Shown piece by piece: positions 11,746 through 25,193 of a stretch of DNA of 64,000 nt; positions within the stretch are counted from its first letter, which is position 1; every line of letters starts with the position of its first letter. Origin of the DNA: Bombardia bombarda (Eukaryota > Ascomycota > Sordariomycetes > Sordariales > Lasiosphaeriaceae). A program made the position numbers and the translations under genes. The stretch is taken from the NCBI GenBank assembly GCA_030512295.1, contig JAULSR010000001.1:372001-436000 (forward strand). Reading direction: 5' to 3'. The notes beneath the pieces were generated by a model. The model worked only from the letters and a program-made list of their open reading frames with translations. It searched no databases and was not told where the DNA came from.

Positions 11746-11822
11746 CGACTCGGTCATGAACACCATTCATGCATGGTCAATCAAAGGTCAAGGCCCGCTT
11801 TGGTACCGAGCCATATGTAGAT

Positions 11823-11859
11823 TAGAGATTGGAGATTGGAGATTGGAGGTTGGAGATTG
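11823..11859. repeat. Heptamer tandem repeat (GATTGGA)
   Basis: About five consecutive units of GATTGGA with one GGTTGGA variant. No function is evident. Confidence 0.75.
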
Positions 11860-13204
11860 TCGACGAGTACGGGGTAGTTATGGAACGATGCAAACTTTCA
11901 GTCTCGTGTCTTTACAGGGTTGCCCAAGAGTCGGAATGTCGGAAGAAGCTTTGCGCGTCAGGCAGCACAGGGGGCTTGCCTTGTCCAGCAACTGCAGCCT
12001 GTTCACGATGGAATGAGGGGAGTGAGAGCAAGTGCAGATCCGTTGCCCCGTTTTTCTGGGGTTGACGGTGAGATTGCGGGACCAACCCGTGGCTTTCCCA
12101 GCGTCTCCCTAGACTTCTAGGCCGCGACGGGCTAGCTCTCCCGCGCTGTCGTTCCCTGACCCCTGCCCAGCCAGTCAAAGGTCAAAGGTCTTAATTCTTC
12201 AACCTCTGTCAGACCCCATCACGGCAATCTCCAAATCCATGCCAGGCACCCAATTCTGGCCCCGACTTCCAATCTTCACACATCTCACCTTAGTAGGAAG
12301 GTCGTTTTCACGACGTTCCGTGCCGCCCCTATTCTCAAATCGCGCCTCTCATTTTCCCAAGCTTATCTCAGACGGACGCAGAGTGATGTCGGAGGCGCAG
12401 ATGCCTAAGAAGTTGTGATAAGGGAAAGCTTAATAACACTTGCTCCCAAATTGCATCCTTTATTCTCCCCTTCTGGCCTCTCGCCTCGCCTCGCCCTATA
12501 TCTTATGCTTTGCCCCAGCGTTACATGAGGTGTCACCTCTCTAATCCGATTCAAGCTTGCCATGTTTTATGCGCCATCATACCAGCAAAGTATGATTCGA
12601 TGACTACCTAATGTTCCTACTCTCATTTCCCAGATTCCGTCAGAGTAGCCCACTTTGGTCGTGGATATCATTATGGGCGTCATTCAAAGTCTTTCGAGGT
12701 CAAGCCAGATGTGCCCAATGAAACACATTCCCGATATGAGCTGGCAATAATTTTTGGATATAGGATGCATGCCCCCACGAACCCTGGCCGATAATTGGCC
12801 TGTCACATTCTCAATGTCTCGCCGATTCGCAAATTTGCGTGAGCAGCGAATTCATGCATGAACAGAGCGGGGATCTTATGAAACTTTGCATTTTACTGGG
12901 CGGCGGCTGCATGAGGCCTACCGTCGGGAGCACCCGCCACGTCCGCCTCTCGCCCTGTTCATCTTTGACTGGACAGGAGGGTCGGTTTTGCTTCGACCGG
13001 TGGAAGCAGATTGTTAGCATTGGTTGCGGCCTCACAGTTGACAATGGGAATGTTGAAGGGCTTGTCGAGATGAAAAGGCGACATTACACCCACCGGTCTT
13101 TTTCAATTGACCTCAACCTCTTTATTTCATCTCCAAAAAACAACTGAACATTGTCCCCATATGAAACCGTCACTCATAATATATATCTACTTATTGTTCA
13201 CAAC

Positions 13205-14907
13205 ATGTCCCAGATTAATCACGTCAAGGTCCTTGGAGGACTCCTCAAGTCCATTGTAGACCATTCCTCATTTCAGTACATCCAAAGCGTCCTCGATGAG
13301 AACGACAAACTCAAACAAGAGACCACCAAGCTCAAGCATGCCAATGAATTTAACGACGAGAAGCTAGTTCGTCTCAAAATCGATCTTGACAGCACCAAAA
13401 AGCAGTCCCAGGACAAGGACGTCAAGCTCCAAACTCACGCCAAGGAGAGGACAGAGCTGACTGGAAAGCTTGCTAACAAAACTAAAGAGCTGGAAGAGAA
13501 TGCAAAGCAAATGACCAAGCTCCAAGAAGAGCTGAAAAAGAGAGACGCAAAGATCGGCAAGCTGGAAACCGGTCTCCGCGCGGAGCAGGAAAAGACCAAA
13601 GATCGAGAGTCCCTCCAGAAGCAGCTCGCTTCTACCAAAGAAGACCTGAGGCTACGGATCAGTCATCTTGAAAAGCTCGAAAAGTTTGCATTCAAGATGA
13701 TTCCACTGTCGTCAGAAAACATGTAAGCTATCACCAACACTCCCATCCCCTTAACCATACAAGCCCGGATGCTAATCACGCCAACAGACCCGAGAGACTA
13801 GCCACCATCTTCAACTCGGCACGCAGCCTAGCAGTCAAATATTCCAACACAGACTTCGCCCCAGCCACTCTCACCGACGCGCCTCTCTGGGACAAGATGC
13901 GCGACCACCACCGCGTCAAGGGGATCATCCCCCTATTGCTCACAAACAGCCCAGCCGCAAAGCAAATGCGCGCGGCCGCCTTTTTGGCGATCCTCGCCAC
14001 CGAGCTGACCAAATACATCTTCCAGCCGACGTACATCCTTGAAGAAGGCGACGAGGAGCTCTCTGGGATACTATCAAACCTCACCGTGACAGCGCCCGAG
14101 CGAGAAACGTACCTCCGCTCCATCCTGCTTGGCGCAAACGCACCGAATAGGTCCGCAGTGGCAAAGTACCGCGCCAAGCTTGCGGCGCGGGCCGTAGTAT
14201 TCTACGTCGAGCCGCTTCTGTCGGGCGGCGATGCCGTCTTCCGGGCCGCGCTAGATGAGCTTTGCACGCTTGCGTGTACCCACTGGCTGCGTGTTCAGGA
14301 GGTGGAAGACAAGATCGAGGCGTGTTTTGAGGCGAGTGACGGGCAGGACTGGCAGCTGTCGCAATCTTCGTCGTCGTCATCGTCATTGTCAAACGGAGAG
14401 TCGAAAAAGCCAAATGGCAGCGCCACAACCATATCCACAGGCGGCAGCTCCAACGGTCGCACCTCGCCTGGAACAACACGGCGGCCGATGGATTCGGCGG
14501 CAAAAGCAGAGGCAAATGCCAAATCACCTGAGCAGCAGCAACAACTGCAGCTGCAGGATATCGGCGCCGTGGTCTGGCCGAGCTTTGTGATTGTCGACCA
14601 TGACGACTTTGAGCTAGAGACTCTTGTGGGAAGCTACGTCCTCGCTGAGAGCCAAGTGAGAGCAGCAAAGGAGGAAGAGAAGGCTCTGTTGATGACGTCT
14701 GGGTCGCGCAGGGCGGCTCGATATAGCGCGAGGAGGTCGAGGACTATGTCTACTATAAGTAGTAGCGTGGCGGGGGAGATTATGAATCATAGTGTTGCTA
14801 ATAGGAGCGGTAATAGTAATGGGGGCGGGAATGGGAATGGGATTGGGAATGGCGGGGCGTCTTTTTTATCGGAGGCGGTGGGGGGTGGAGGCGGCATAAA
14901 GTCATGA
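13205..14907 (+). CDS. Coiled-coil protein with alpha-helical C-terminal region, unknown function
   Basis: Two exons, 13205..13722 and 13788..14907 (intron 65 nt, GTAAGC, branch GCTAATC), giving 545 aa. After a short N-terminus (HVKVLGGLLKSIVDHSSFQY), residues about 30-165 are an almost uninterrupted Lys/Glu/Gln coiled coil. After the intron a globular, mainly helical region follows: ERLATIFNSARSLAVKY, KQMRAAAFLAILATELTKYI and LRVQEVEDKIEACF. The tail is Ser/Gly/Asn-rich with glutamine runs. I recognise no named family; such proteins occur in other filamentous ascomycetes as hypothetical proteins. The ATG at 13205 is chosen because no ATG lies in frame upstream. An RNA unspliced here would stop one codon after exon 1 (ATG TAA), so splicing is required. 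Confidence 0.75.
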
Positions 14908-16527
14908 GCTTGGAGTGGGTGGAGCGTAGGGTGGATGGGGAGGAGGGGAGGGGATGAGGTGTCGGTTGCCCATCTATGTGAAAATTCAAAAAGTGAGGAT
15001 AGTTAGGTACTTGATTGTTCGATTTATGATGATGAGTTATGAAGGATGGCTTGGGTAGGGCAGTGCTGGTCAACTTGAGGGATCATGATGTTAGTGTCTT
15101 TGGATTATACATGTTGGGTATCTAAGGTGTTCTCAATAGTTATGATGAGCGTGTTTGATTCTTATCTATTATGTTTGCTTTAAAAACTCATCTGTTATTC
15201 TCGCATGGGTTCCTATCAGTATGTACTTCAGAATTAGTAGTGAATCTGTTTAATTACTACATTCTACTGTATCATAAGACTTCAAATAATACAACGTTGA
15301 AACGAACGTGAAGACACCATGCAAGATTAGCGCTGAGAGAGCATGTGAAGCATGTATCTCAATAGGTAATATTGTTTACGACAAAGAATTCTTACTACTG
15401 AGATACAATTTATAGCATGTCGAACATGAAACCCTGATAACATTTCTATAGTCGCCATAATCGTATTTGAATTTGAAAATCCCCGGTAGAGTTTAGGTCA
15501 CTTCATGTTTGTCTCTGTTTAAGCATGAATACAAAGTATGTACCTTAGGTTTCCCAGTCGCGCGGTTATAGACACAAAAAGATAAACCCACGTTTGTTAA
15601 GGCTGGTAGGCATGCAAGCGAGGCCCGCGCCTTAAATCCACCTTGATTAAGTTATGGATAGGAGTACCTGAACCTGTCGTCAACTGAGCAGTCAAAGACT
15701 CGCAATGAATGATGAGTGATAATGACTTGAGAACGTGATGTTATTGCTTTTGTTTATTTCGCTCAATTCTCCAAAAGAGAAACCGACCAAAAAATAGATG
15801 TTACCAGAAACAGAACATCTGTTAATACGTAGATTACATCCCCGCTCGCGACTCGTCAGAGTTGAACCCAACCGTAGCCAACCAAATTCCGGGGCCGACA
15901 TCCGGCAACTCAAACTCGCATGAGACGCGTGCCAATAGGAGTTGCATGCATGGCGTTTTTATCTTTTTTTTTTTTCCTTTCTTTTTCCATGATATTTTTC
16001 GCAGAAAGAACCTCGTCGAAACGAAATTGCCGACAGCAAAAAGTGCGGCATCAAAAAGAAGGCTGCTCCTTCCTCAATTGAATGATGAAAATAGGCACCC
16101 AGAAATGGTAAATGCTGATGCTGGCGGTGGGAATATCGACTGCCGGCATCCCTGACGCGGCCCCTCTCTTCCTCTACGGGATTGGGAAAAGTGGAGATGC
16201 ACGGGCCACTTAGAAGCTCGCGCACCAAACAGGAAGCGCGCGACCGGGAAGGCACGGCTGGACGACTGGCTGATAACCCCTTCGCAGTTCTCGCAGGGTG
16301 GCCACAGACCACCACAGACCACCACGTTGAATCACGCTTGCCTTGATTGGGATCGCCTCCTGTCAACAATCAAATTTCCCCCACTACCCAAGACGACCCG
16401 TCAGGCTTCCGCCGAAACCTCAATTTTCCACCTCCAACATCCCGAGTTCGTCTTTGGCAACTGACGGCTTCCACCTTTCGATTTCTATCCATATTGCCTT
16501 GCACGTGTCGAGAGCTTTTTCTTCAAA
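14908..16527. other. 1.6 kb intergenic region, AT-rich in its middle
   Basis: From about 15100 to 15560 base composition falls to visibly AT-rich sequence with no open frame of note. A T-rich tract lies at about 15960..15985. The last 200 bp are CT-rich, fitting the promoter and leader of alpha-tubulin. No gene, repeat or RNA is recognised. Confidence 0.55.
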
Positions 16528-18426
16528 ATGCGTGAGATCATCAGTCTGAACGGTACGTCGTCGCTTTCCCGTCGCAATTTTGTTATCGAGCGGCCTGTCC
16601 AGCAGCCCCAGCCACGACCGCCTTTCCCTCACCGCAACATCGAAATTGACGTCGCTGCATCGCCCGCTCCGCACCAAACTCGCTCGACACCATGCTAATA
16701 TTCACTGCTTTATAGTTGGCCAGGCCGGCTGCCAAATCGCCAACTCGTGCTGGGAGGTACGCCATCGCACAATCCTCCATCATCTACCATCATACCAAAT
16801 CGCGTCTTTCCACAAACAATCTTCCTGGCATCATTTCCCTCCCTCCCTCAGCTCCTTCCGTCGCCCGATCTGTGGTATCATGAAGCTAATTTACGTGTAG
16901 CTTTACTGCCTCGAGCACGGTATCCAGGTATGCTGCCGACCAACCGCACCTACACTTCACACAATCAGCTAACATCATGTCTTTCCAGCCCGATGGATAC
17001 CTCACCGAGGAGCGCAAGGCCGCTGATCCCGACCACGGCTTCAGCACCTTCTTTTCCGAAACTGGTACATAATATTTCCTACTGATTGCTCACCCTGCTC
17101 TAGGAGAGAAGCTTACACAACTCTCTGTCATTCAGGCAATGGAAAATACGTCCCACGAACCATCTACTGCGATCTCGAGCCCAATGTGGTTGACGAGGTC
17201 CGCACGGGAACCTACCGCGGTCTCTTCCACCCCGAGCACATGATCACCGGCAAGGAGGATGCCTCTAACAACTACGCGCGTGGTCACTACACGGTCGGCA
17301 AGGAGCTGATCGACCAGGTCCTTGACAAGGTCCGCCGCGTCGCCGACAACTGCAGCGGTCTTCAGGGCTTCCTGGTTTTCCACTCTTTCGGTGGCGGTAC
17401 TGGTTCGGGTTTCGGTGCTCTGCTGATGGAGCGCCTCTCTGTTGACTACGGGAAGAAGAGCAAGCTCGAGTTCTGCGTCTACCCTGCCCCCCAGACTGCC
17501 ACCTCGGTTGTTGAGCCTTACAACTCGATCCTGACGACGCACACCACATTGGAGCACGCCGACTGCTCCTTCATGGTCGACAACGAGGCTATCTACGATA
17601 TCTGCCGTCGCAACCTTGGTCTTGAGCGCCCCAACTACGAGAACCTGAACCGTCTGATTGCTCAGGGTAGGTCTCCTTCATCCCCGGCTGTGATAATGAC
17701 AAATGCTAACATCCTCCAGTTGTCTCCTCCATCACTGCCTCGCTTCGCTTCGATGGATCTCTCAACGTCGATTTGAACGAGTTCCAGACCAACTTGGTCC
17801 CCTACCCCCGTATCCACTTCCCCCTGGTTGCTTATGCTCCCGTTATCTCGGCGGCCAAGGCTGCTCACGAGGCCAACTCCGTCCAGGAGATGACTATGTC
17901 CTGCTTCGAGCCCAACAACCAGATGGTCAAGTGTGATCCTCGCCACGGAAAGTACATGGCCACGTGCCTTCTGTACCGTGGTGACGTCGTTCCCAACGAT
18001 GCTCACGCCGCTGTCGCTACTCTCAAGACCAAGCGCACCATCCAGTTTGTCGACTGGTGCCCCACTGGCTTCAAGCTTGGTATCTGCTACCAGGCTCCTC
18101 ACCAGGTTCCCAACGGCGATCTGGCCAAGGTTAACCGTGCTGTGTATGTTTTCTCCTCACTACGATACCGTGATGACAACGGCTAACACAAGAGTCATAG
18201 CTGCATGCTGTCCAACACCACGGCCATTGCCGAGGCTTGGTCTGCTCTGTCGACCAAGTTCGACCTCATGTACTCCAAGCGCGCGTTCGTCCACTGGTAT
18301 GTTGGCGAGGGTATGGAGGAAGGAGAGTTCTCCGAGGCTCGCGAGGATCTCGCGGCTCTGGAGCGCGATTACGAGGAGGTTGCTGCCGACTCGCTCGAGG
18401 GCGAGGAGGTCGAGGCCGAGTACTAG
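16528..18426 (+). CDS. tubA: Alpha-tubulin
   Basis: Seven exons: 16528..16552, 16716..16756, 16901..16927, 16989..17064, 17136..17666, 17720..18143 and 18201..18426. Together they give 449 aa, the normal length. The protein starts MREIISLNVGQAGCQIANSCWE; the N-terminal MREI is the alpha-type tetrapeptide. The GTP loop GGGTGSG is intact, as is the catalytic-loop segment with Glu254 that makes alpha-tubulin stimulate GTP hydrolysis on beta. Position 40 is Arg, not the acetylated Lys of animals. It ends EGEEVEAEY, with the terminal tyrosine found in most alpha-tubulins. The first four exons are only 25, 41, 27 and 76 nt, an intron-dense 5' end common in fungal tubulin genes. Filamentous fungi often have two alpha-tubulins; which one this is cannot be told here, so the symbol is tentative. 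Confidence 0.96.
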
Positions 18427-19795
18427 ATTGTTTTGAAGGTGGACCGTTGAGAATGATATAACGATCTTGTGCGATCAGTCCAAAGCACGCCCCGCTGGTT
18501 GTCGATTTCCCAGCGAAGCACTGCAGGCCCGCGGCTTCCGTCGACAAATTACCTTCTCATGGGAGGACCCTATTCTTCCTTGGCAGGCACGGGGCCCTGA
18601 TTTTTCTTTGTTAGACTAAAAGTGATAGTCCTTTTTAATCAAGAGCAACTTGTCTTAGTACGGACAAATGTTGTAACGATTATGCGGTCTATGTGCTTAT
18701 GTGTGAGATATCTGCTTTAATCATGGTTGATATTCGGATATTCTACGGATATATGAGCTTTTCGTGATGCATTCCTTTGAACGGGAGACTGCAATAACAG
18801 AACTCCGGGAGCGCGGCAAGCACGGCTAACCGCGTATTTAATTAAGTGAGCATCTTCAGTCATTGACCTACCCGATGGGTACGTACCTTAATTACTACTC
18901 CTCTCACGTCTCCGTATTTAAGGGTCCAGGAGCTATGACAATTTCCAAGGGGTGGTTTGTTATAAAACGAGCAATTATACTGCGAAGGGGCAGCTCTTGG
19001 CTGCAGAAAGGCCGGGTGCATATTGAATTTTCCACTGCGTGGTAGTGGCTGGCGAAGATGGGGGTAACCACCATTGTGCATGCAGTTCGATATTTGGTTG
19101 GAGTTTGTGGCTTTTCGTGGACTTGTACACTGCAGCAGGCCTGCAGCAGGCTGCAATAAACTGTCAACCTGGAAATGGAAGTCCTCCGAGTTGACTCGAG
19201 CTCCTGAGTGGCACAATGGAACGCTTTGGGGTTAGCTTAGCGCGCGCTGGAGTCCAATCACAGCGGGCGACCAATGAATCGGCGCAGCGGACATTCCCGT
19301 GAGCACTCAGCAGCAGTGGCACCTAGCTCCGGCCTGACCAGCGACCTGAGGGACCCTCAAGCCAGACTGAGCTTAGGGAGTTGTCGCAATCCCATCCCAA
19401 CCTCACTGCCTTGTGTGAGGAGAAGAAGAGACCACCACCATTATTATCATCCTCCACGGCGCATCTGCATCCTTCACATGACCCTCTTTTTCTCTCTTGC
19501 CCAGAATTTCAAAACCGTGTGCAATATCTCGTCCTAGCTCTGCGGTGATCAGAATTTGAGGAAGCTCGCCTGCAGTTCCGGTTCTTTCCCGCAAGGTGAT
19601 TACTCGCCTACCAGCTACCAGCCAGCTAAACCTCGCTCTCCGTATCATCCACCGCAACAAGCAGCAGCCAGCACGACAAACCAGACCAGCATTACAGTAT
19701 CGCAGCATCGCAACACTGCGGCTTTAGTTAAACCCGCAACCAGCGCAACCCTCGAATTATCTATATAATTTTGCAGAGGGTGCAGAGGGCCCGCC
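18427..19795. other. 1.4 kb intergenic region
   Basis: Contains the 3' end of the tubulin gene and the promoter of the EDE1-like gene. A direct repeat (CTGCAGCAGGC twice) lies at about 19131..19153. A TATATAAT box lies at about 19762, 34 bp before the EDE1 start, and may be chance. No gene seen. Confidence 0.55.
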
Positions 19796-22700
19796 ATGGC
19801 TTCTGATCCCTCTGTTGACGCAGGTGAGCTACTTGCCCGATGAGTTGTGGATGGAGCTATTCGGCCACGCTCCAACAAGACGCTAATCGTGCATTCTACG
19901 TTTAGGCCCGACCAACCTGAATCTCAACGCGGAAGAGAAACGAGTCTATGGACAACTATTCCGAGCGGCAGATACGGAGAGCGTGGGAGTAGTCACAGGC
20001 GAGATCGCCGTCAAGTTTTTCGAGAAGACCAGACTAGACTCGAGAGTCTTGGGAGAGGTTAGTAGACCGAGTCCTACTTTGAGCCAGCTCACGACCTTGT
20101 TGTCTCACAATATGGAGCTGACGCGAACAACCCACGATACAGATATGGCAGATTGCGGACAAGGAAAACCGGGGCTTTCTCACGCCTGCTGGCTTCGGCA
20201 TCGTCCTGCGGCTTATTGGGCATGCACAGGCCGGCCGCGAACCTACGCCCGAAATTGCCCTACAACAAGGCCCGATACCCCGGTTCGATGGCTTTACTCC
20301 GACAGCCGCCCCCCCTCCACCGCCGGCGGCGGCTGCCTCTCTCCTGGCCCAAGGAACAGGAGCAGGTGCCGGCCCCATCCGCATCCCGCCCCTGACACCA
20401 GAGAAGGTGGCGCAGTATGCTGGTCTGTTCGAGCGACAAGCGCCCCCGGGCGTCAACATGCTTCCTGGAGATCAAGCAAAGCAGATTTTCGAGAAGTCTG
20501 GTCTGCCAAATGAGATCCTGGGGCGCATCTGGATGCTTGCCGATACAGAACAGCGGGGTGCTCTGGTCCAGACTGAGTTCGTCATCGCTATGCACCTTCT
20601 GACATCCATGAAGACCGGAGCGCTGCGCGGCCTGCCTACCCTACTACCTGCTGCTCTGTATGAGGCCGCTACCCGTCGTGCCCCGATTGCTGGTGCGCTC
20701 CCAAGGCAACAATCACCGACAACTGCCACACCGCCGATTTCGGCTGTCTCCAGGCAACTCACCGGTCAAGGATCTCTCACCCAGATGCGCACTGGCAGTC
20801 CTCTTGGGCGTCCACCTCTTGCAGCCCAGTCTACAGGAGAGTGGCTTGTTACACCTGCAGACAAAGCGCGATTCGATCTCTTGTATGATGAGCTGGACAA
20901 GACCAAAAGGGGCTTTATCACTGGCGAAGAGGCTGTACCCTTTTTCAGCCAGTCGAAGCTCCCCGAGGATGCCCTTGCCCAGATTTGGGATTTGGCGGAC
21001 ATGACATCTGAAGGTCGTCTGACAAGGGACGAGTTTGCGGTTGCCATGTTTCTTATTAGGCAGCTGAGGGGCAACCGTGAAGGGCCAACAGTGGTGCCTT
21101 CAGCTCTGCCGCCTAACCTCATACCGCCGAGCATGCGTAACCAGGTTCGACCGCCGGCCGCCAATTCGGCTTTTGAACCTCCACCTCCAGCGCGCCCTCA
21201 GCCGCCTCAGCCGAGACCATCTGCTCTGGATGATCTCTTTGGCCTGGATGACCCCCCACCACCGGCCCAGACACAAGTCCCTTTCACCACAGGGGGGTCT
21301 GCTGTCAACGATCCATTTGGCGGCAGCATGAGTCCTGTAGCTCCAGTTTCGCCAGCCAGACCCTCCCCTGTCACGTCAAACTTCAAGCCTTTTGTTCCGT
21401 CGTCATCCTTTGGTCGGGGTTTGACCTCCCAAGTTACTGGTGGATCCAACAACTCAGCGTCGGCTTTCAGCAGGCCTACGCCGCTTCCAACTGCTGTCGA
21501 AGACGATCTCTTGGGTGACAATGATCCTGATGTTAGCAAGAGTCTTCATAGCGAGACGACTGAGCTAGCGAACCTGTCTAACCAGATTGGTTCTTTGTCG
21601 AAGCAGATGCACGATGTCCAAGGGCAGCGTGCGACAACACAAAATGAGCTGAACCAGGCTTCTGCGCAGAAGAAGAATTTCGAGGCACGTCTTACCCAAC
21701 TCCGCGCGATGTACGAGAAGGAAGCGCAAGATGTCCGTTCCCTCGACACTCAACTCACTGCGTCGCGAAATGAGACAAAGAAGCTTCAGACGGAAATGGC
21801 TATGATTGATGCCAGCTACCAGGAATTGCAGAACCAGCACCGCCAGGTCCTGGCGGCCCTACAGGCAGATCAGCAGGAGAATGCATCTCTGAAGGAGAGA
21901 ATCCGCACAGTAAATGCTGAGATTGCCCAGTTGAGACCGCAGATTGAGAAGCTTAAACTCGAGGCTCGGCAGCAAAAGGGCCTTGTCGCGATAAACAAGA
22001 AGCAATTCGCTACAAATGAAGGCGAAAGAGAGAAGTTGAAGACCGAGGTTGAGGATCTCACCAAGAGCAACGAGGAGTTGGCTCGTCAAGTCAGCTCCAG
22101 CAGCTCGCCAGTGCTCAATCAGGTCGCTAGTCCCGCCCTGTCGACGGCGAGCGCTAACAATCCCTTCTTCAGACGGACGGGTAGCACTGACATTACCGCC
22201 ACCTTTTCCTCCCCTCCCCCTATCCGATCGTTCAACGATAAGAGCTTCGATGATGTCTTTGGTCCGGTTGCTGTGACCACCCAAGCTAGCACGCCTCCTC
22301 CTGCTGCGGCTACGTTGTTCAAGCCGCAGAATACTGGCACTTCTACTGGAAGCGTTGGATCGTTCGCAGCACCTGCTTCCACCTCCCCAACCGTCAGTCG
22401 CCAAACCACTCTGGCAGCTGAGCCACCAGCAGCCCCAGAGTCTAGACAGATCAGCTCTAGCTACTTGCCTTTTGCGGATACCCCTGAGACCTTGTCTTCA
22501 TCTCGCCAGGTCTCGCCGCCTCTAAGTCGGGTCAGCCAGGCCGACACACCCCAAGAGTCGCTGCTGGTTGCGCCTATTGAACCAGCACAGACCGGACAGA
22601 GCGTTACTTCCGGCTCGGGGTCAGAAGCAACTAAGGCTACATCTGCCGTATCGGCAGCTGAGGCCAGCAAGCCAGCCAGTAACGGCACGCACGCCGTCTT

Positions 22701-24161
22701 CGGTGGGCCTCTGACGGAGCAGTCGAACAAGGGACCCACAAGCAATATCGATGCAGACCCTTTTGCTGTCGTTGATCAAGTAAAGGCCAAGGAGGATTTT
22801 GAATCCGCGTTCGCTAGCTTTAAGAGCGCGCAGGCAAAGGCTCCGTCAAGCTCAGCTTCTAATGTAGACGCGGCAAAGGCCTTCTCCACTTTTCACTCGG
22901 AGTTCCCCCCCATCTCGGAATTGGAGCGTGATGATGAATCAGACACGGAGAGTGACGGAGCCGGCTTTGATGACGATTTTGCCCCTGCGTCTCCTCCTCC
23001 TGCAGCGAAAGTGGCTGAGAAGTCCATCGAGTCAAGGTCTGCGTCTCCGACCATGACCAAGTCCTCGTTGGACACCGCAGCTTCCGGTCTAGGCTCTCCC
23101 ACCGTCCCTGAGCATACGGCAACAAGGTACGGCTTACTCTAATCCACCCCCGGTTGACCATCCCCCAAACTTGCCAGCAACAATAAGGACACTAATATTC
23201 CCTGGCAGCGAGAGACCGACTTCCCCTCCCCTATCAACTGCTAATATCAACAACATTAATGAATCCAACGTGGATGATATTTTTGGCTCAACATCTACTA
23301 CCCCGGCTGCCACGACTGCAACCGCAACCCATCCTACGGCTGCTCCCACAGCTCCCAAAGGTGCCTTTGATGACTTAGACGACGAGTTTGATGGTCTCGA
23401 GGATGCAAAGGAAGGTTCGGCTGATGATGACTTTGCCAACATTTCGCGTTCCGGCCTTGACGACTTCAACCATGTTTTCGACAGCAGCCCTCCTCCCAGC
23501 CAGGCCAAAAGCGATTCGGTAGCCACAAGCGGCCCATTCGGCGTAGAGAGCAGCTTCGACTTTGGCTCTCTGTCAACCAATTCGGCGGCGGGTAGCGCGA
23601 CCGCGGCTGCTCCATCAGGCCCATCAGGAACCAGCCAGCAGAGCAAGGGTCCTTCAGCACCAGACTCTCATGACTGGGATGCCATTTTTGCTGGTTTGGA
23701 TGAGACCCCGACGCCGTCATCTCCGCCTCTTGGGAGCAGTGGAATTACGGCCAAGGAGTCGACTCCGGCGACGGGGCGCCCGACCGCGCCCGGCCGAGCG
23801 CTCACCGAGGAAGGGGAGCATGATGACCCGATTTTAAAGAATCTTACTGGCATGGGATACGCGAGGACGGATGCGCTCGCTGCACTGGAGAAGTACGATT
23901 ACAATCTGGAGAGGGTAAGCTAGGAACCCTCGCCTGTTTTGCTTCCCTGCATGCTTGCTTTGCTGCCTTCCCTACCCTGTGTCTTGGCCTTTCCGCGGAT
24001 ACCAAATCTGGAGCGGCTTCCAAAGGATAAAAAGAAGCATACAAATTGCAGTGGCTTGACACTTTTTGGACAGAGACACTCCCCGGATGATGTGGATGTT
24101 GATGCTGACTTTCGTCTTTTCTATTTTCCAGGCTGCCAACTACCTTGCCAGCCAGTCGTGA
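19796..24161 (+). CDS. ede1: EH-domain endocytic scaffold protein Ede1 (Eps15-like)
   Basis: Five exons: 19796..19823, 19906..20057, 20143..23126, 23209..23914 and 24132..24161, giving 1299 aa. Three EH domains can be read: about 12-100 (YGQLFRAADTESVGVVTGE, IWQIADKENRGFLT), about 145-235 (YAGLFERQAPPGVNMLPGD, IWMLADTEQRGAL) and about 293-378 (FDLLYDELDKTKRGFITGE, IWDLADMTSEGRLT). A proline-rich stretch with DPF motifs follows. A coiled coil spans about 528-710. Next comes a long Ser/Pro/Thr-rich region with acidic DDEFD patches. A C-terminal UBA domain begins DPILKNLTGMGYARTDALAALEKYDYNLER; its last residues (AANYLASQS) come from a 30-nt exon after a 217-nt intron. Known role: early arrival at clathrin sites, binding NPF motifs and ubiquitin. 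Confidence 0.95.
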
Positions 24162-25193
24162 ATGAGCAGGTCTGATGATTGAGTATTTCAGTGAGGGCGG
24201 GCTATTTACCTGCCATACGAAAGAAGGGTGGATGGGTTTTGTTTTTCATTTGTCGTTCCTGGGTGAGAGATGTGAAGGGAGGTTTTAGGGAGAGGAGTCG
24301 GGAAGGAACAATGGGGGTTGATGGATGGTAACTGGAGCGATGGACGAGGATGAGAGCGAAGCGAGCAAGATTGATTAACTGATTTATTGATTGGTTTGGC
24401 TGGCTCGGGTTTCTGTGTTCGTTGATATTTCTTCTGATGAAAAACACTGTCAGTCTTCTGTATTGAAGAAAGCTAGACAGGACACACAGCGGGCGGGCAC
24501 ACACACACACATAGGCAGGCAGGCAAGCGGCCTTTGGAGCTTGCTGTTTGTTTCACTTGTTTTGACTACTAGCCGGGCATTAATTAATTACTATTACTAC
24601 TAGTAGTATTACTACATTCTTTGATTTCATATATTTATTTGATGGCTTTCGCAGGTTGTGTCAGTTGTGAGTTGAGGTTTGAGATTGATAAAGCTTTGTG
24701 GTTGTTGGAGCGTGTAAGTTGTTGAAGAAGGAGGTACTTCTCCAGTGTAGAAATCGATGTTCTCCAGGTCTATCTATGTGAGAGACTGGCTTATTTATCT
24801 CCTACAACGCCTTGTTTCTCTATTATGGTATCGGTAACAAACTGGAATAGATACTTGGAATTGATCCCGGTTCCTATGAGTTTGTCTGGTGGTTCAAGTG
24901 CTTTCGCCCCCTTGAAGAGAAATGACCTGCGAGAAAGCGGCGATACCCACCGTTGAAAGGGGAGAGAGCCCCACTGACCGACCGTTTAGTGAACTCTAAC
25001 CCCAGTGCGCTCGGCTTTAAACCCCGCGCCGAAGAATAATTATTGCCCCTCCAAAATCTTTTTTCCCCCAGTCAGTCTTCAAGGTTATTACGATCGCGAA
25101 CGAGACATGAGTGTTTATCGACCCAACAGTCACGCACAACGAAATACACGATATAACGAGAACGAAGCGAACGAATAAAACACAAACGCAAAC
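24162..25193. other. 1.0 kb intergenic region
   Basis: Holds the 3' flank of the EDE1-like gene and the promoter of the DPH3-like gene. Short ACT/AGT-type and CA-rich runs occur at about 24490..24620. No gene seen. Confidence 0.55.

Larger units (their letters stand above)
11639..13204. other. 1.6 kb intergenic region with simple repeats
   Basis: Just upstream of the BTB gene lies a GTC/GTT trinucleotide tract (about 11650..11745) that would be in its promoter or leader. At 11823..11859 a 7-nt unit (GATTGGA) repeats about five times. The remainder, including 12180-13200, has no supported gene; the last part would be the promoter of the gene at 13205. Confidence 0.6.
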
